A DNA stretch of 28,473 nucleotides from a virus. A program made the position numbers and the translations under genes. Shown here piece after piece: positions 21,427 to 28,385 of the stretch (positions are counted from its first letter, which is position 1; every line of letters starts with the position of its first letter). The notes beneath the pieces were generated by a model. It did not search any database, was not told the origin of the DNA, and saw only the letters and a program-made list of their open reading frames with translations. Location: positions 1 through 28,473 of the IMG/VR virus record IMGVR_UViG_3300050014_000182; one strand, given 5' to 3'.

Positions 21427-22224
21427 TTAATTAATTAAACAATCGTGATAATTGACAATCACCCCGTCTTTAAGTTCAAAGGTGAAGCCGTTCGGGAATA
21501 TAATTTTCTTAAAACAATTTTTGGTCATCATTTTAATTAAGAACTCTTTACGATTTCGGTAGTATTTGTATTCCGGCGAATTATTTTTCTTATGGTCAAT
21601 CTCGCTTGTCCCATAATGAAACGCTTTCCATTTGCCCTGCTCTTTTAAGCGGTAGTAAAAGTCAAAATGCTCGCCCTCAATTTTCAAATCGTCGTCCCAT
21701 TGGTTGTCCTGCCAACACGCCTTTCTAAAAAGGGCGAAGTTCGCCACGCAGTCGCAGGTAGAACTCTGGGCGTGGGTCACCCTCAATATTCTCTGGTCGC
21801 TGAAAAAGTCATTATCATAACTAATTTTTCTAATTTCAAAATCATAATTAATCTTGACTTCCTTGCCGAACTCCAAAACTTTCCCGCCCACAACTCCAAT
21901 ATCCTCGCCGGCCAAAAGTTTTTGTTTCATCGTTTCAATGTCGGTCTTGTCCGTAAATACGAAGTCGTCCTCTAACAATAAAAAATAAGGCGTCTTGCTC
22001 CGCTCGGCAAGGTAATTTCTCATAAAAGAAAGGCCGGCGTCAAACGGCATTTCGTATATGGTGACGGGATTTCGGCGTCGCAGGGTGTTAAACGTGGGCT
22101 TTAAACGGCCACAGGAAGCAATTAAAACCCTATAACCCTTATAGTGGTCGTCTATGCTGTTCAAAAGGCGTTCTAACTCCTTAATCCTTTCAAAGCAAGT
22201 TATCAATATGGTTATTTCTGCCAT
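21427..22224 (-). CDS. GT2-like glycosyltransferase
   Basis: 265 residues, GT-A fold. It opens MAEITILITCFERIKELERLLNSI, then SFMRNYLAERSKTPYFLLLEDDFVFTD (66-92) with metal-binding E85-D86-D87. The acceptor side has WDDDLKIEGEHFDFYYRLKEQGKW, like GalNAc-type transferases (E-G-E/D-x-x-D-x-x-x-R), and a conserved HAQSSTCDCVANFALFRKACW block. A C-terminal 40 residues may bind an acceptor. It likely transfers a hexose or HexNAc. Its ATG overlaps the stop of the GT-B gene by 13 bases, so the cassette is one transcription unit. Confidence 0.7.
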   Translation of the reverse strand: MAEITILITCFERIKELERLLNSIDDHYKGYRVLIASCGRLKPTFNTLRRRNPVTIYEMPFDAGLSFMRNYLAERSKTPYFLLLEDDFVFTDKTDIETMKQKLLAGEDIGVVGGKVLEFGKEVKINYDFEIRKISYDNDFFSDQRILRVTHAQSSTCDCVANFALFRKACWQDNQWDDDLKIEGEHFDFYYRLKEQGKWKAFHYGTSEIDHKKNNSPEYKYYRNRKEFLIKMMTKNCFKKIIFPNGFTFELKDGVIVNYHDCLIN

Positions 22225-23189
22225 AAAATTGTTTCCAATTTTTTAATTTCCCTTTCCCAGTCGCACTCTTTTTTAATGGTTTCAAATCCGGCCTTCCCAA
22301 TCCGCCGGCGTTCCTCTGGGTCTTTAAGCAATTCCCAAATGTTCCGCTCATAATCCTCAACGCTCGCCCGTTCGCAAAGCCGGCTATTCTCGCCGTGAAC
22401 GCAGTATTCGTGGGCGGAAGGTATATCGGTCGTCACAACAGGCGTCCCACAAGCCATTGCTTCAATAATTGGCAGGCTCGCCCCTTCCAACAAGGTCGGC
22501 TTAAAGAAAATATCCGCCGTGCTGTAAATCGTCCGTAGCGTTTCCTGCGGTGGCTTGCTAATAAGCCGGTCATAAAGTCGGCTATTAATGCCTGTTCCGT
22601 TCCAAGCCAAATACCAAATGTCGCACTTGTCCCGAAACTTTTGAAGTGCCAGCATACCTTGGTAAATATTCTTATAATAAAAGTCCGAGTTGCCTTCAAT
22701 TAAAATCGTCGTCCGCATTTTCTTTAACCTCACCACCCACTCGTCCCTGTGAAATTGTTTGAAGTCAACGCAGTTTTTAATGTAGTAGCTCCCTTCCTTA
22801 ATCTCGTCCCGCAACCAATCTTGAACTGACTTGCCAATCGCAATAAGTTTATAGCCCATTTTGTAAGTCTGCCTCACAAGTTGTTCGTCGGCCTTGCTCT
22901 TGTTAAAATACGGCTCTAATCCTTGAACGAGGTAAAACTTCCGGCAGTTCAAGTTCATACGCTCAATGTCATAAACGGTTTTCCAGAAGGTCGCAATCAC
23001 AACGTCCGGCCGGTCAATCTCCCAAACGAACGGAACTTCCAATCCGTCAAACCAATCCTGCGTCATTTTCTTGTCGGTAGAATATAAAAAAACATCGTGG
23101 CCGAGTTTCTTTAATCGGTTGGCGTGTTCATAAACTATTCGTATGCCCCCGCAACAAATGGTTGCCGGTATCACATAAAATATTCTCAT
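22212..23189 (-). CDS. GT4-type (GT-B) glycosyltransferase
   Basis: 325 residues from ATG 23189 (MRIFYVIPATICCGGIRIV). The upstream frame extension is unlikely, because the ATGA at 23189-23186 overlaps the methyltransferase stop. The N-terminal Rossmann domain has a G-G-I/x-x-R-I-V-Y-E loop; the C-terminal one has FFKPTLLEGASLPIIEAMACGTPVVTTDIPSAHEY, the E-x7-E donor motif of GT4. It would use a nucleotide sugar (donor unknown). It is an unlike fold from its GT2 neighbours, which suggests a multi-step sugar chain rather than one reaction. Confidence 0.8.
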   Translation of the reverse strand: MRIFYVIPATICCGGIRIVYEHANRLKKLGHDVFLYSTDKKMTQDWFDGLEVPFVWEIDRPDVVIATFWKTVYDIERMNLNCRKFYLVQGLEPYFNKSKADEQLVRQTYKMGYKLIAIGKSVQDWLRDEIKEGSYYIKNCVDFKQFHRDEWVVRLKKMRTTILIEGNSDFYYKNIYQGMLALQKFRDKCDIWYLAWNGTGINSRLYDRLISKPPQETLRTIYSTADIFFKPTLLEGASLPIIEAMACGTPVVTTDIPSAHEYCVHGENSRLCERASVEDYERNIWELLKDPEERRRIGKAGFETIKKECDWEREIKKLETILWQK

Positions 23190-23752
23190 AATTTTTTTGC
23201 TAATATCCAAACTTCGGGGTCGCTCCGGCGGTGGTGGAAGTTTGATAAAATCTCCATACCGCACGTTTCTAAAAACTCGGCGATAATTCTCCCGTCCTCA
23301 AAAAAAGAGAAGTGGGCTTGGCTCTGCGGTATATCCCCAAGGGTCGGCACAATTAAAAATAAATGTCCGCCCTTCTTAATAAATCTCAACATTTTATTTA
23401 TGGCCTGCTCCCAGTGCGGGAAATGTTCCAAAGTATGGGAGCAGAAAATAAGGTCATAAAAGTTATCCGTGTCCTCGTATTCGTAAAAGTCCGCACATAC
23501 GGCGTCAAATCCTTTCGCCTTGGTCGTTTCAATTCTGTCCTCTAATGCGTCCACGCCTTTCAATCCCTTAATGCCCAACTCCTTGAAGCGTTCAAGGGCA
23601 TAGCCGTCCCCGCACCCTACGTCTAAAACGTTTTCAATTTTCTCGTCTTTTAATTTTTCCATAGCAAAGTCCACGCCTTCCCGACACATAGCAATAATAA
23701 TCGGGTGGTTGCGGAAATTGTTATCAACTTGGGCTTCAATATATGCTTTCAT
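23186..23752 (-). CDS. Class I SAM methyltransferase (first of two)
   Basis: 188 residues from ATG 23752 (MKAYIEAQVDNN), 2 bases after the previous gene's stop at 23755; a longer frame to 23794 is a read-through of that gene. Motif I is LDVGCGDGYA (43-52). IKGLKGVDALEDRI holds the acidic residue for the ribose, and DLIFCSHTLEHFPHWEQAINKMLRFIKKGGHLFLIVP matches motifs IV-V of methyltransferase domain 11. No target-recognition or DNA-MTase (N/D-P-P-Y) motif is present, so a small molecule, sugar or protein substrate is likely. Its stop overlaps the GT-B start. Confidence 0.8.
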   Translation of the reverse strand: MKAYIEAQVDNNFRNHPIIIAMCREGVDFAMEKLKDEKIENVLDVGCGDGYALERFKELGIKGLKGVDALEDRIETTKAKGFDAVCADFYEYEDTDNFYDLIFCSHTLEHFPHWEQAINKMLRFIKKGGHLFLIVPTLGDIPQSQAHFSFFEDGRIIAEFLETCGMEILSNFHHRRSDPEVWILAKKL

Positions 23753-23754
23753 AA

Positions 23755-24357
23755 TTATTTTGTAATTAAGTATATCGTATAAACGGCGTTCCACTTGTCC
23801 GTAATCTCAAAGCGTTCAAACTTCCCCGCCGGCAACTCGGCTTCAATCTCGGTTTGTAAGTAGTCCTGCTCGCAAAAACCAAGGACGTTATAAATCTTGC
23901 CTTTGGTCTGGCCTGCCCCTCGGTAAAAAATCAGGAAGGCGTAGTCCTTGGCAATCCGCAAGCACTCGGCAATCGCTTTTTTATATTCGTCGCCGTCAAG
24001 GTGTTCAAATATTCCTCGGGCGTGAACAACGTCAAACTCCCCGTCCTTAAATGGCAACTCCCGAATATCGCCTTGAACGCAATCAATGCCTTTCTCCTTG
24101 GAACAAAAATCAAGGAACTTCTGCGTGAAGTCAAGGCCAACAAAACGCTTGCCTTCTAAAAGGCCGGCTTTCTTAAAAATCAAATAGTCAACTCCTGTCC
24201 CGACCGGCACGTCTAAAATTGACTTGAACTCAATCTTTTTTAATAGTTCCAAAACAAACCAACGGGACGGGTGGTCTGTGCCACTCTGCTCGTCGTCCAT
24301 AAACTTTTGATACGGGTCAAAAACTTCAAACAAATTATTTTTCTTAACGTCAAACAT
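23755..24357 (-). CDS. Class I SAM methyltransferase (second of two)
   Basis: 200 residues. ILDVPVGTGVDYLIF (47-61) is motif I, with P in place of the usual G/C; VGLDFTQKFLDFCSKEKGIDCVQGDIRELPFKDGEFDVVHARGIFEHLDGDEYKKAIAECLRIAK follows the domain 11 pattern, including the D and H motifs. LIFYRGAGQTKGKIYNVLGFCEQDYL is the C-terminal beta unit. Again no DNA-methylase motif IV is visible. It probably methylates a sugar or amine. It sits between a GT2 gene and the first methyltransferase in one operon. Confidence 0.75.
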   Translation of the reverse strand: MFDVKKNNLFEVFDPYQKFMDDEQSGTDHPSRWFVLELLKKIEFKSILDVPVGTGVDYLIFKKAGLLEGKRFVGLDFTQKFLDFCSKEKGIDCVQGDIRELPFKDGEFDVVHARGIFEHLDGDEYKKAIAECLRIAKDYAFLIFYRGAGQTKGKIYNVLGFCEQDYLQTEIEAELPAGKFERFEITDKWNAVYTIYLITK

Positions 24358-24368
24358 AATTTTATAAA

Positions 24369-25166
24369 TTAATAATATTTTAAATTAGCAAGTTCCGGCG
24401 GTATCGGCCGGCCTTCGTGGAGTTCGGGGTCGTAGGGTTTAATGGCGTCCCGCAAGAATACCATTTCCAATTCCTCGTAGGTCGTCCCTTCCAAACGTTT
24501 CGTGACATAGTCGTCAAAAAAACCTTCAACCTTGTCCCCCAAATAAAAATAAAATAGCCGGCTTCGCACAAAGTTTTTCGGGCTTTTAAATCGGCAATGC
24601 CAAATAAAATCCTTAAACAAATCACCTTTCATAAATAATTTTCTCTGGTGTATAAGGGCTTCCAAGCCCTCGCAAGAAATATCGGCTATATAAACCCTAC
24701 CCGGAATATTGCGGAAAATAGCACACTCCCCGCCTTGGCCTATGTAAACATTTTTTTTATCTCGGCAAAGTATTGTGTTCGTCAAATAAAATCCTTGAAC
24801 GCTGTCGTCTGTTTCCGCCAGAATTGTATTTCTAATTTTCTCGCAAAGCCACGGCTCGGCGAAAAGGTCGCCGTCCCATTTAATAACCCACTCTCGGTCG
24901 CAAAATGAAAGGGCAAAATTATAATAATCGGCAAGGGTGGACTTGTTATGCTGAACGTTCAAATCGTATTTTTCAATAACCATTGTATCAAGTTTGTGCT
25001 TTTTCTTAAACTCCTCGGCAATAAAAAGCGAACTATCAATAGAATTGTTATCAATAAAAACAATCTGGTCGCCAATCTGTCTGGCACACTCCAACGCCAA
25101 GGCCAAGGTTATGCCCTCGTCCCTGTTTCTAATCATCACGCTAATTCCTTTTTTACGTTCTAACAT
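24369..25166 (-). CDS. GT2 glycosyltransferase
   Basis: 265 residues. It begins MLERKKGISVMIRNRDEGITLALALECARQIGDQIVFIDNNSID, typical GT2 with D39-N-N as the donor-binding site. WVIKWDGDLFAEPW (93-106) gives the metal motif D98-G-D100. The C-terminal half (FIWHCRFKSPKNFVRSRLFYFYLGD) carries a basic H-C-R-F-K patch. A GT2 of this sort transfers one sugar to a lipid or other acceptor. The ATG overlaps the previous GT2 stop (25166-25160), as in translational coupling. Confidence 0.75.
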   Translation of the reverse strand: MLERKKGISVMIRNRDEGITLALALECARQIGDQIVFIDNNSIDSSLFIAEEFKKKHKLDTMVIEKYDLNVQHNKSTLADYYNFALSFCDREWVIKWDGDLFAEPWLCEKIRNTILAETDDSVQGFYLTNTILCRDKKNVYIGQGGECAIFRNIPGRVYIADISCEGLEALIHQRKLFMKGDLFKDFIWHCRFKSPKNFVRSRLFYFYLGDKVEGFFDDYVTKRLEGTTYEELEMVFLRDAIKPYDPELHEGRPIPPELANLKYY

Positions 25167-25897
25167 ATTGTAATTTCTTTATATTCGCACAAGTCCATTT
25201 GCTCGGGCGTAATGCGATACTCTTTATCTAAAACCGGCTTCCACCTTTCAAGGTCGCCAATGCTTTTTTCAAGGTTGCCTTCGTGCTTTCTGTAAATTGA
25301 TAAAAACTCGTTCACATATTTCACCCGAAAACACAAGTTCATAATCCTACACCATAATTCGTAGTCCTCGCAATAATTCATTTTCCTCTTACACCCGCCG
25401 GCTTCAAGATAAACCTTCCGCTTCATAGCAACTGTGCCTTGATTAATGTGATTGCCGTTGTTCAGCATTTGGCGTAGGTCGGCTTGGGTTGTCTTGGCTT
25501 CGGTCAGTTTGTCTTTTTCTAAAATGCGGTAGTTCCCATAAATCATATCGGTCTGCTGTAATTCGTGGAAGGAAACGTCCAACCGGCTCGGTAGCATAAT
25601 GTCGTCGCTGTCTTGGAATACAAGGTATTCGCCTCGGGCTTCGGTCGCCCCAATGTTTCGGGGAATACAAGCGTTGCCGGTCTGTTTTTCTGTTTCAAAA
25701 ATGCGAACTTTCGGGTGCCATTTATAACTCATAACAACATCTCGGGTCGCCTGCGGGCTTCCGTCCATAATCAAAAGCAGTTCAAAGTGGTCAAAGCCCT
25801 GCTCCAACACGCTCTCTATGCTCTGTCGTAGTATGGCCGTGCGGTCATAAATCGGCGTAATCACGGATATTAATTTGTTCTTAAAAATGTCGGCCAT
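25160..25897 (-). CDS. GT2 glycosyltransferase
   Basis: 245 residues. Classic GT2 layout: LISVITPIYDRTAILRQSIESVLEQGFDHFELLLIMDGSPQAT (9-51), then GNACIPRNIGATEARGEYLVFQDSDDIMLPSRLD (74-107) with the D96-S-D-D99 metal motif, and the acceptor side MNYCEDYELWCRIM with the E-D-x-x-L/W motif. It is the most canonical of the four GT-A enzymes. It opens the cassette in the direction of transcription and follows the PD-(D/E)XK nuclease gene without a gap. It adds a sugar of unknown type. Confidence 0.85.
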   Translation of the reverse strand: MADIFKNKLISVITPIYDRTAILRQSIESVLEQGFDHFELLLIMDGSPQATRDVVMSYKWHPKVRIFETEKQTGNACIPRNIGATEARGEYLVFQDSDDIMLPSRLDVSFHELQQTDMIYGNYRILEKDKLTEAKTTQADLRQMLNNGNHINQGTVAMKRKVYLEAGGCKRKMNYCEDYELWCRIMNLCFRVKYVNEFLSIYRKHEGNLEKSIGDLERWKPVLDKEYRITPEQMDLCEYKEITIC

Positions 25898-25898
25898 A

Positions 25899-26642
25899 TT
25901 AATAAAAGTTTAACATTTTTCCAATTTGTTTTTTTAAAGCATTATAAACAGGAGCGTCAATTAAAATCAATTTAACTTCGGGATAATATTTGGCCATACG
26001 TTTTAGCTTCGTCTTGCTCGCACTATCCATATATCCCTTAACTTCGTGATACTCAAAAGTCCCGTCATTATTAAAAACCTTAAAATCTGGACGATAGGAG
26101 CGTGTCCCAAACTGAATTGCGTCAAAAACAAAAACATCAATCTCGAACTCCCACGCCTTAATCTGTTTTTTTTCAACTAAAAAATCTAAATAAAGAGCAT
26201 AATTCGCTTCCCACTTGCTTCTAAAATAAACGCTTCCCTTCGAACACTCATAGTCGCCCCGTTGTATATTAGCATAATTTCCAGTTCCAAACATAGTATT
26301 TTTTGGCATTTTCCCAAACTTGGCATTTGATAATTTAATTCTATGCTCCAAAGTCAACGGGCTTCTTGTCTGTCTAATTTTAAATTGAACTTCCGGCTTA
26401 TACATAGCGTCCTTTGTCCTTGAACGAATACGTTCCAACCACTCCGGCGTCCCCTTTTTTAGTCGGCCAATTTTTCGTCTGTGCCTTTCACCATTACTCA
26501 ATCCGTCTTTTATTCTTTTTGCTTCCACGGAGCAAAGGAAAGAGCAAAACTTTTTTTGCGACCATTGCGTCAAACTATATTTATAAAGTTTAACTAATTC
26601 TTTCCCGCAGGTCTGGCATTTTCGTTTTGGTTTTTCCAGCAT
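25899..26642 (-). CDS. PD-(D/E)XK nuclease with NUMOD-like motif (homing-endonuclease-like)
   Basis: 247 residues. The N-terminus has a zinc finger C9-x2-C12 ... C33-x3-C37. The middle has LTLEHRIKLSNAKFGK (97-111), like a NUMOD3 DNA-binding motif. The C-terminus is a PD-(D/E)XK nuclease: SKWEANYALYLDFL (E145), SYRPDFKVF (D186), EYHEVKGYMD (E200-V-K202) and a last KLILID strand. Homing endonucleases of this fold occur as free-standing genes in phages. Base use is more AT-rich than the glycosyltransferase genes, for example long T-rich stretches on the plus strand, which suggests recent arrival. A role in DNA repair or restriction is possible instead. Confidence 0.65.
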   Translation of the reverse strand: MLEKPKRKCQTCGKELVKLYKYSLTQWSQKKFCSFLCSVEAKRIKDGLSNGERHRRKIGRLKKGTPEWLERIRSRTKDAMYKPEVQFKIRQTRSPLTLEHRIKLSNAKFGKMPKNTMFGTGNYANIQRGDYECSKGSVYFRSKWEANYALYLDFLVEKKQIKAWEFEIDVFVFDAIQFGTRSYRPDFKVFNNDGTFEYHEVKGYMDSASKTKLKRMAKYYPEVKLILIDAPVYNALKKQIGKMLNFY

Positions 26643-26655
26643 TTTGTTTTTTTAG

Positions 26656-26802
26656 TTAATGACTTTCGCAATCCCCCTCATAGTCTTTTTTAATCCGCAT
26701 AGCAATTATTAAACCACGCCTCGGATAGTGTCTTTTTTCCGTTTCGTGTTCAACATATTCTCTTAATTCGTCCCAAAACTTTTTATCTTGAAAATTTATC
26801 AT
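26656..26802 (-). CDS. Small hypothetical protein, 48 residues
   Basis: From ATG 26802 the product is MINFQDKKFWDELREYVEHE, a short helical charged run, and then RHYPRRGLIIAMRIKKDYEGDCESH. A longer start at 26877 (MATRTLFEKQ) would add 25 residues that overlap the upstream gene and read through a terminator-like hairpin, so I prefer the short form. The hairpin lies between the two genes and ends 10 bases before the ATG. Function is unknown, and the protein is small enough that expression needs proof. Confidence 0.45.
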   Translation of the reverse strand: MINFQDKKFWDELREYVEHETEKRHYPRRGLIIAMRIKKDYEGDCESH

Positions 26803-26811
26803 ACCGGCAAC

Positions 26812-26843
26812 AAAAAAAGCAGGGGCTATGCTGTCCGGCCTGC
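26812..26843 (-). terminator. Rho-independent-like terminator after the HTH gene
   Basis: In RNA GCAGG (from 26843) pairs with CCUGC (ending 26819), with a 15-base loop, followed by seven U bases (26818-26812). The stem is short (5 bp), which makes it modest in strength. It overlaps the stop region of the HTH/zinc-finger gene (26826) and lies between it and the 48-residue gene, so it could limit read-through from the early region. Confidence 0.55.
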
Positions 26844-27224
26844 TTTCTTGTTTTTCAAATAGTGTTCGTGTCGCCATTGTTTCTTATGGGCTTCTCGCTC
26901 CTCGGGGGACATAAGGTTTCGTTTGCGGTCGGCGAAGCATTTGTAGGAGCAATACTTCCGCCCCTCGTCCGAATAGTCGTAGCGGTAGGTGAACTTCGTC
27001 CCGCAGTAGGCACAAGTTTCTGTCTTAACTTCCGCCTTGGCTTTCTGTTCGGCCTTAATCTTTTTCACATAAGCCAGCCGTGCCTTGTAATCCTGCCAAC
27101 TAATATTGTCCATTAAAATCTGATGTATGCGTTGCTTACTCAAATTATACTTCGTCGCCAAATCAATCAGTCGCAACGGCTCGGTCTTAAAATCACGGAT
27201 TATTTGTTCGTTATTTGTAATCAT
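26826..27224 (-). CDS. HTH plus zinc-finger DNA-binding protein
   Basis: 132 residues from ATG 27224. RLIDLATKYNLSKQRIHQILMDN (18-40) is a sigma70 region 4/Trp-repressor-like helix-turn-helix (A-x-x-x-x-L-S-x-x-R/I-x-x-I-L). A basic linker rich in K and A follows, then C71-x2-C74 ... C92-x3-C96 (CAYCGTKF; RKYCSYKC), a zinc finger, and a basic tail (REAHKKQWRHEHYLKNKK). It may control the early or late genes. The longer frame upstream (to 27266) is excluded because it would cross the promoter at 27231-27259. TATAAT lies 6 bases before the ATG. Confidence 0.7.
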   Translation of the reverse strand: MITNNEQIIRDFKTEPLRLIDLATKYNLSKQRIHQILMDNISWQDYKARLAYVKKIKAEQKAKAEVKTETCAYCGTKFTYRYDYSDEGRKYCSYKCFADRKRNLMSPEEREAHKKQWRHEHYLKNKKAGRTA

Positions 27225-27230
27225 ATTTTT

Positions 27231-27259
27231 ATTATAACGCATTTTCAAAGTGCGGTCAG
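27231..27259 (-). promoter_or_regulatory. Possible leaderless sigma70-type promoter
   Basis: CTGACC (plus 27254-27259) is followed by 17 bases and TATAAT (27231-27236) on the minus strand. The -35 matches four of six consensus bases. The -10 ends six bases before the ATG of the HTH gene, so the expected transcription start would fall on or near the A of that ATG, giving a leaderless message. Confidence 0.5.
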
Positions 27260-27278
27260 CGGTCAAGAGAATTAATAT

Positions 27279-27590
27279 TTAACTTCCGAACGGGTGATAC
27301 CACTCGTCCCGTGAAGCGTCAATCTCGGTCTGCTTGTCGCCCCGTTTCATTTTCGTCAAAGTCATTCTCATACGGGTTTCGGCTTCCTCTTGGCCGTAGT
27401 CTGTTTCGTCCCACGCCCGCTCCGCCGAAGCGTTGCTCGTATGCGTCGGCCTCTGGGCTTTCCACCAAGTCGCCTTGACCTTCCGTATTTCAAGCAGTCG
27501 CTCGGCCAACTTTCCGTATTGGTAGGTCAACTTGGCTTTGCCTTCGCTCAAATGCCCGATGACCGTATTATTGTAGTGGTCTAAACTCAT
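27279..27590 (-). CDS. Hypothetical protein, 103 residues
   Basis: MSLDHYNNTVIGHLSEGKAKLTYQYGKLAERLLEIRKVKATWWKAQRP opens the protein, with an amphipathic helix region (KLAERLLEIRKVKATWW). The middle is rich in S, N, A and E (SNASAERAWDETDYGQEEAETRMRM), and the end KMKRGDKQTEIDASRDEWYHPFGS is polar. No family, no cysteine pair and no transmembrane segment are seen. The gene has the 26-bp repeat in its leader, shared with the 113-residue gene at 28044-28385, so the two may be co-regulated. Confidence 0.55.
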   Translation of the reverse strand: MSLDHYNNTVIGHLSEGKAKLTYQYGKLAERLLEIRKVKATWWKAQRPTHTSNASAERAWDETDYGQEEAETRMRMTLTKMKRGDKQTEIDASRDEWYHPFGS

Positions 27591-27632
27591 AAAGTTCTTT
27601 TTTTATAGACATATTATTTTATTATTATTTTA

Positions 27633-27658
27633 TAATTAATTATTAAGCGGAGGGGTTA
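27633..27658. repeat. 26-bp direct repeat, copy 1
   Basis: On the plus strand TAATTAATTATTAAGCGGAG followed by GGGTTA. The same 26 bases are at 28398-28423. In minus-strand genes it forms a leader with CCCCTCCGC then AT-rich bases. It is 43 bases before the ATG of the 103-residue gene, and its last three bases are the TAA stop of the small zinc-finger gene. Confidence 0.9.
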
Positions 27659-27796
27659 ATCGTCAAAATGCTCTTCTTTCAATTTAATTTTATAAAGACA
27701 TAATTTACAGATAAATTTATCAATAGGATTTCCATCTAAATCGTAGCAAATTTGGACATCTTCTTTTATCTTATGGCAAAAATCACATTCTTTCAT
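27656..27796 (-). CDS. Small zinc-finger peptide, 46 residues
   Basis: ATG at 27796-27794, TAA at 27658-27656. The product starts MKECDFCHKIKEDVQICYDL and then DGNPIDKFICKLCLYKIKLKEEHFDD. C4-x2-C7 ... C30-x2-C33 is a treble-clef or zinc-ribbon layout. It is too short to have more than a zinc site. Such mini zinc proteins are common in phage early regions and may bind nucleic acid or host proteins. The ATG has the AT-rich leader AATAAATAT. Its stop is inside the 26-bp repeat. Confidence 0.65.
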   Translation of the reverse strand: MKECDFCHKIKEDVQICYDLDGNPIDKFICKLCLYKIKLKEEHFDD

Positions 27797-27810
27797 ATAT
27801 TTATTATCTA

Positions 27811-27829
27811 CCCGACACTATCGGTCGGG
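27811..27829 (-). promoter_or_regulatory. CCCGAC/GTCGGG hairpin at the edge of the hexamer array
   Basis: CCCGAC (27811-27816) pairs with GTCGGG (27824-27829) around a 7-base loop. A shifted CCGA/TCGG pairing is also possible. It lies between the end of the tandem array and the ATG of the zinc-finger peptide, 14 bases from that ATG. There is no U tract, so it is more likely a processing or boundary element than a terminator. Confidence 0.6.
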
Positions 27830-27835
27830 GGTTAG

Positions 27836-28042
27836 TCAATAAGACCCAGACCCAGACCCAGACCTAGACCAAGACCAAGACCTAGACCTAGACCTAGACC
27901 AAGACCTAGACCCAGACCTAGACCAAGACCAAGACCTAGACCTAGACCAAGACCTAGACCCAGACCTAGACCAAGACCTAGACCCAGACCTAGACCAAGA
28001 CCTAGACCCAGACCTACCGTATTGTTCTAAATATATAAACAT
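27836..28042 (-). CDS. Possible S-[RWG] dipeptide repeat protein encoded by the hexamer array
   Basis: A frame of 68 residues starts at ATG 28042 one base after the stop of the previous gene and ends with TGA at 27838. After MFIYLEQYG it is built of S alternating with R, W or G, ending SGSGSGSY. All repeats use TCT for Ser and NGG for the other residue, where N is A, T or G, never C. There is no synonymous variety, so nucleotide-level expansion explains the sequence better than selection for an SR-type protein. Placement of the ATG supports translation, but I give it low weight. Confidence 0.3.
   Translation of the reverse strand: MFIYLEQYGRSGSRSWSRSGSRSWSRSGSRSWSRSRSWSWSRSGSRSWSRSRSRSWSWSRSGSGSGSY
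27842..28015. repeat. Tandem array of 29 AGACCN hexamers
   Basis: A perfect 6-bp periodicity runs through 174 bases: each unit is AGACC followed by C, T or A on the plus strand (never G). The variable bases in order are C C C T A A T T T A T C T A A T T A T C T A T C T A T C T. A higher-order 24-bp unit (T A T C) is repeated at the right side, so expansion took place by blocks. On the minus strand it is a G-rich GGTCTN run. It is flanked by the CCCGAC hairpin on the left. Confidence 0.95.
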
Positions 28043-28043
28043 A

Positions 28044-28385
28044 TTATTTTTGTTCGCTTGGTAATTTATGTATCCAGGGAAATATATCGGTGATAGAATT
28101 GATATTCACCAAAGCATCGCCGACTGGCTCAACTTCGTTTAATATTCCCTTTTTAATGGCTTCCATAAACCGACCGCTGTCGGCTATCCAAGAAGCATTT
28201 TCCAAGACAAAGAAATTACCGACAATCTTCTTTACCTCACCGACCAAATGATAAGTGACAGTTCTGATAAAGAACTTCTTACCCACGAAATCCTTTAACT
28301 CATTGACATCAAACCTTTCTTCTTCGTTTAACTGTTCTTTAATGAGTTCAAAACTCTCATCGCTGATTGTGATTGTTTTTGACAT
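28044..28385 (-). CDS. Conserved hypothetical phage protein, 113 residues
   Basis: Starts MSKTITISDESFELIKEQLNEE. KDFVGKKFFIRTVTYHLVGEVKKIVGNFFVLENASWIADSGRFMEAIKKGILNEVEPVGDALVNINSITDIFPWIHKLP has the look of a small conserved family (R-x-V/T-Y-H-x-x-G-x-V, A-S-W-I/V-A-D-S-G-R-F, F-P-W-x-H-x-L-P) that I recall from phage and metagenome contigs; function unknown. It is beta-rich and likely folds alone. The second copy of the 26-bp repeat is in its leader, 12 bases before the ATG. The stop is one base before the repeat-array frame. Confidence 0.65.
   Translation of the reverse strand: MSKTITISDESFELIKEQLNEEERFDVNELKDFVGKKFFIRTVTYHLVGEVKKIVGNFFVLENASWIADSGRFMEAIKKGILNEVEPVGDALVNINSITDIFPWIHKLPSEQK

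Noticed and set aside
26803-26877. Longer start for the 48-residue gene
   Set aside because: It would translate through a terminator-like hairpin and overlap the upstream gene by about 50 bases.
27842-28015. CRISPR-like array
   Set aside because: Units are only 6 bp with no unique spacers; it is a simple tandem repeat.
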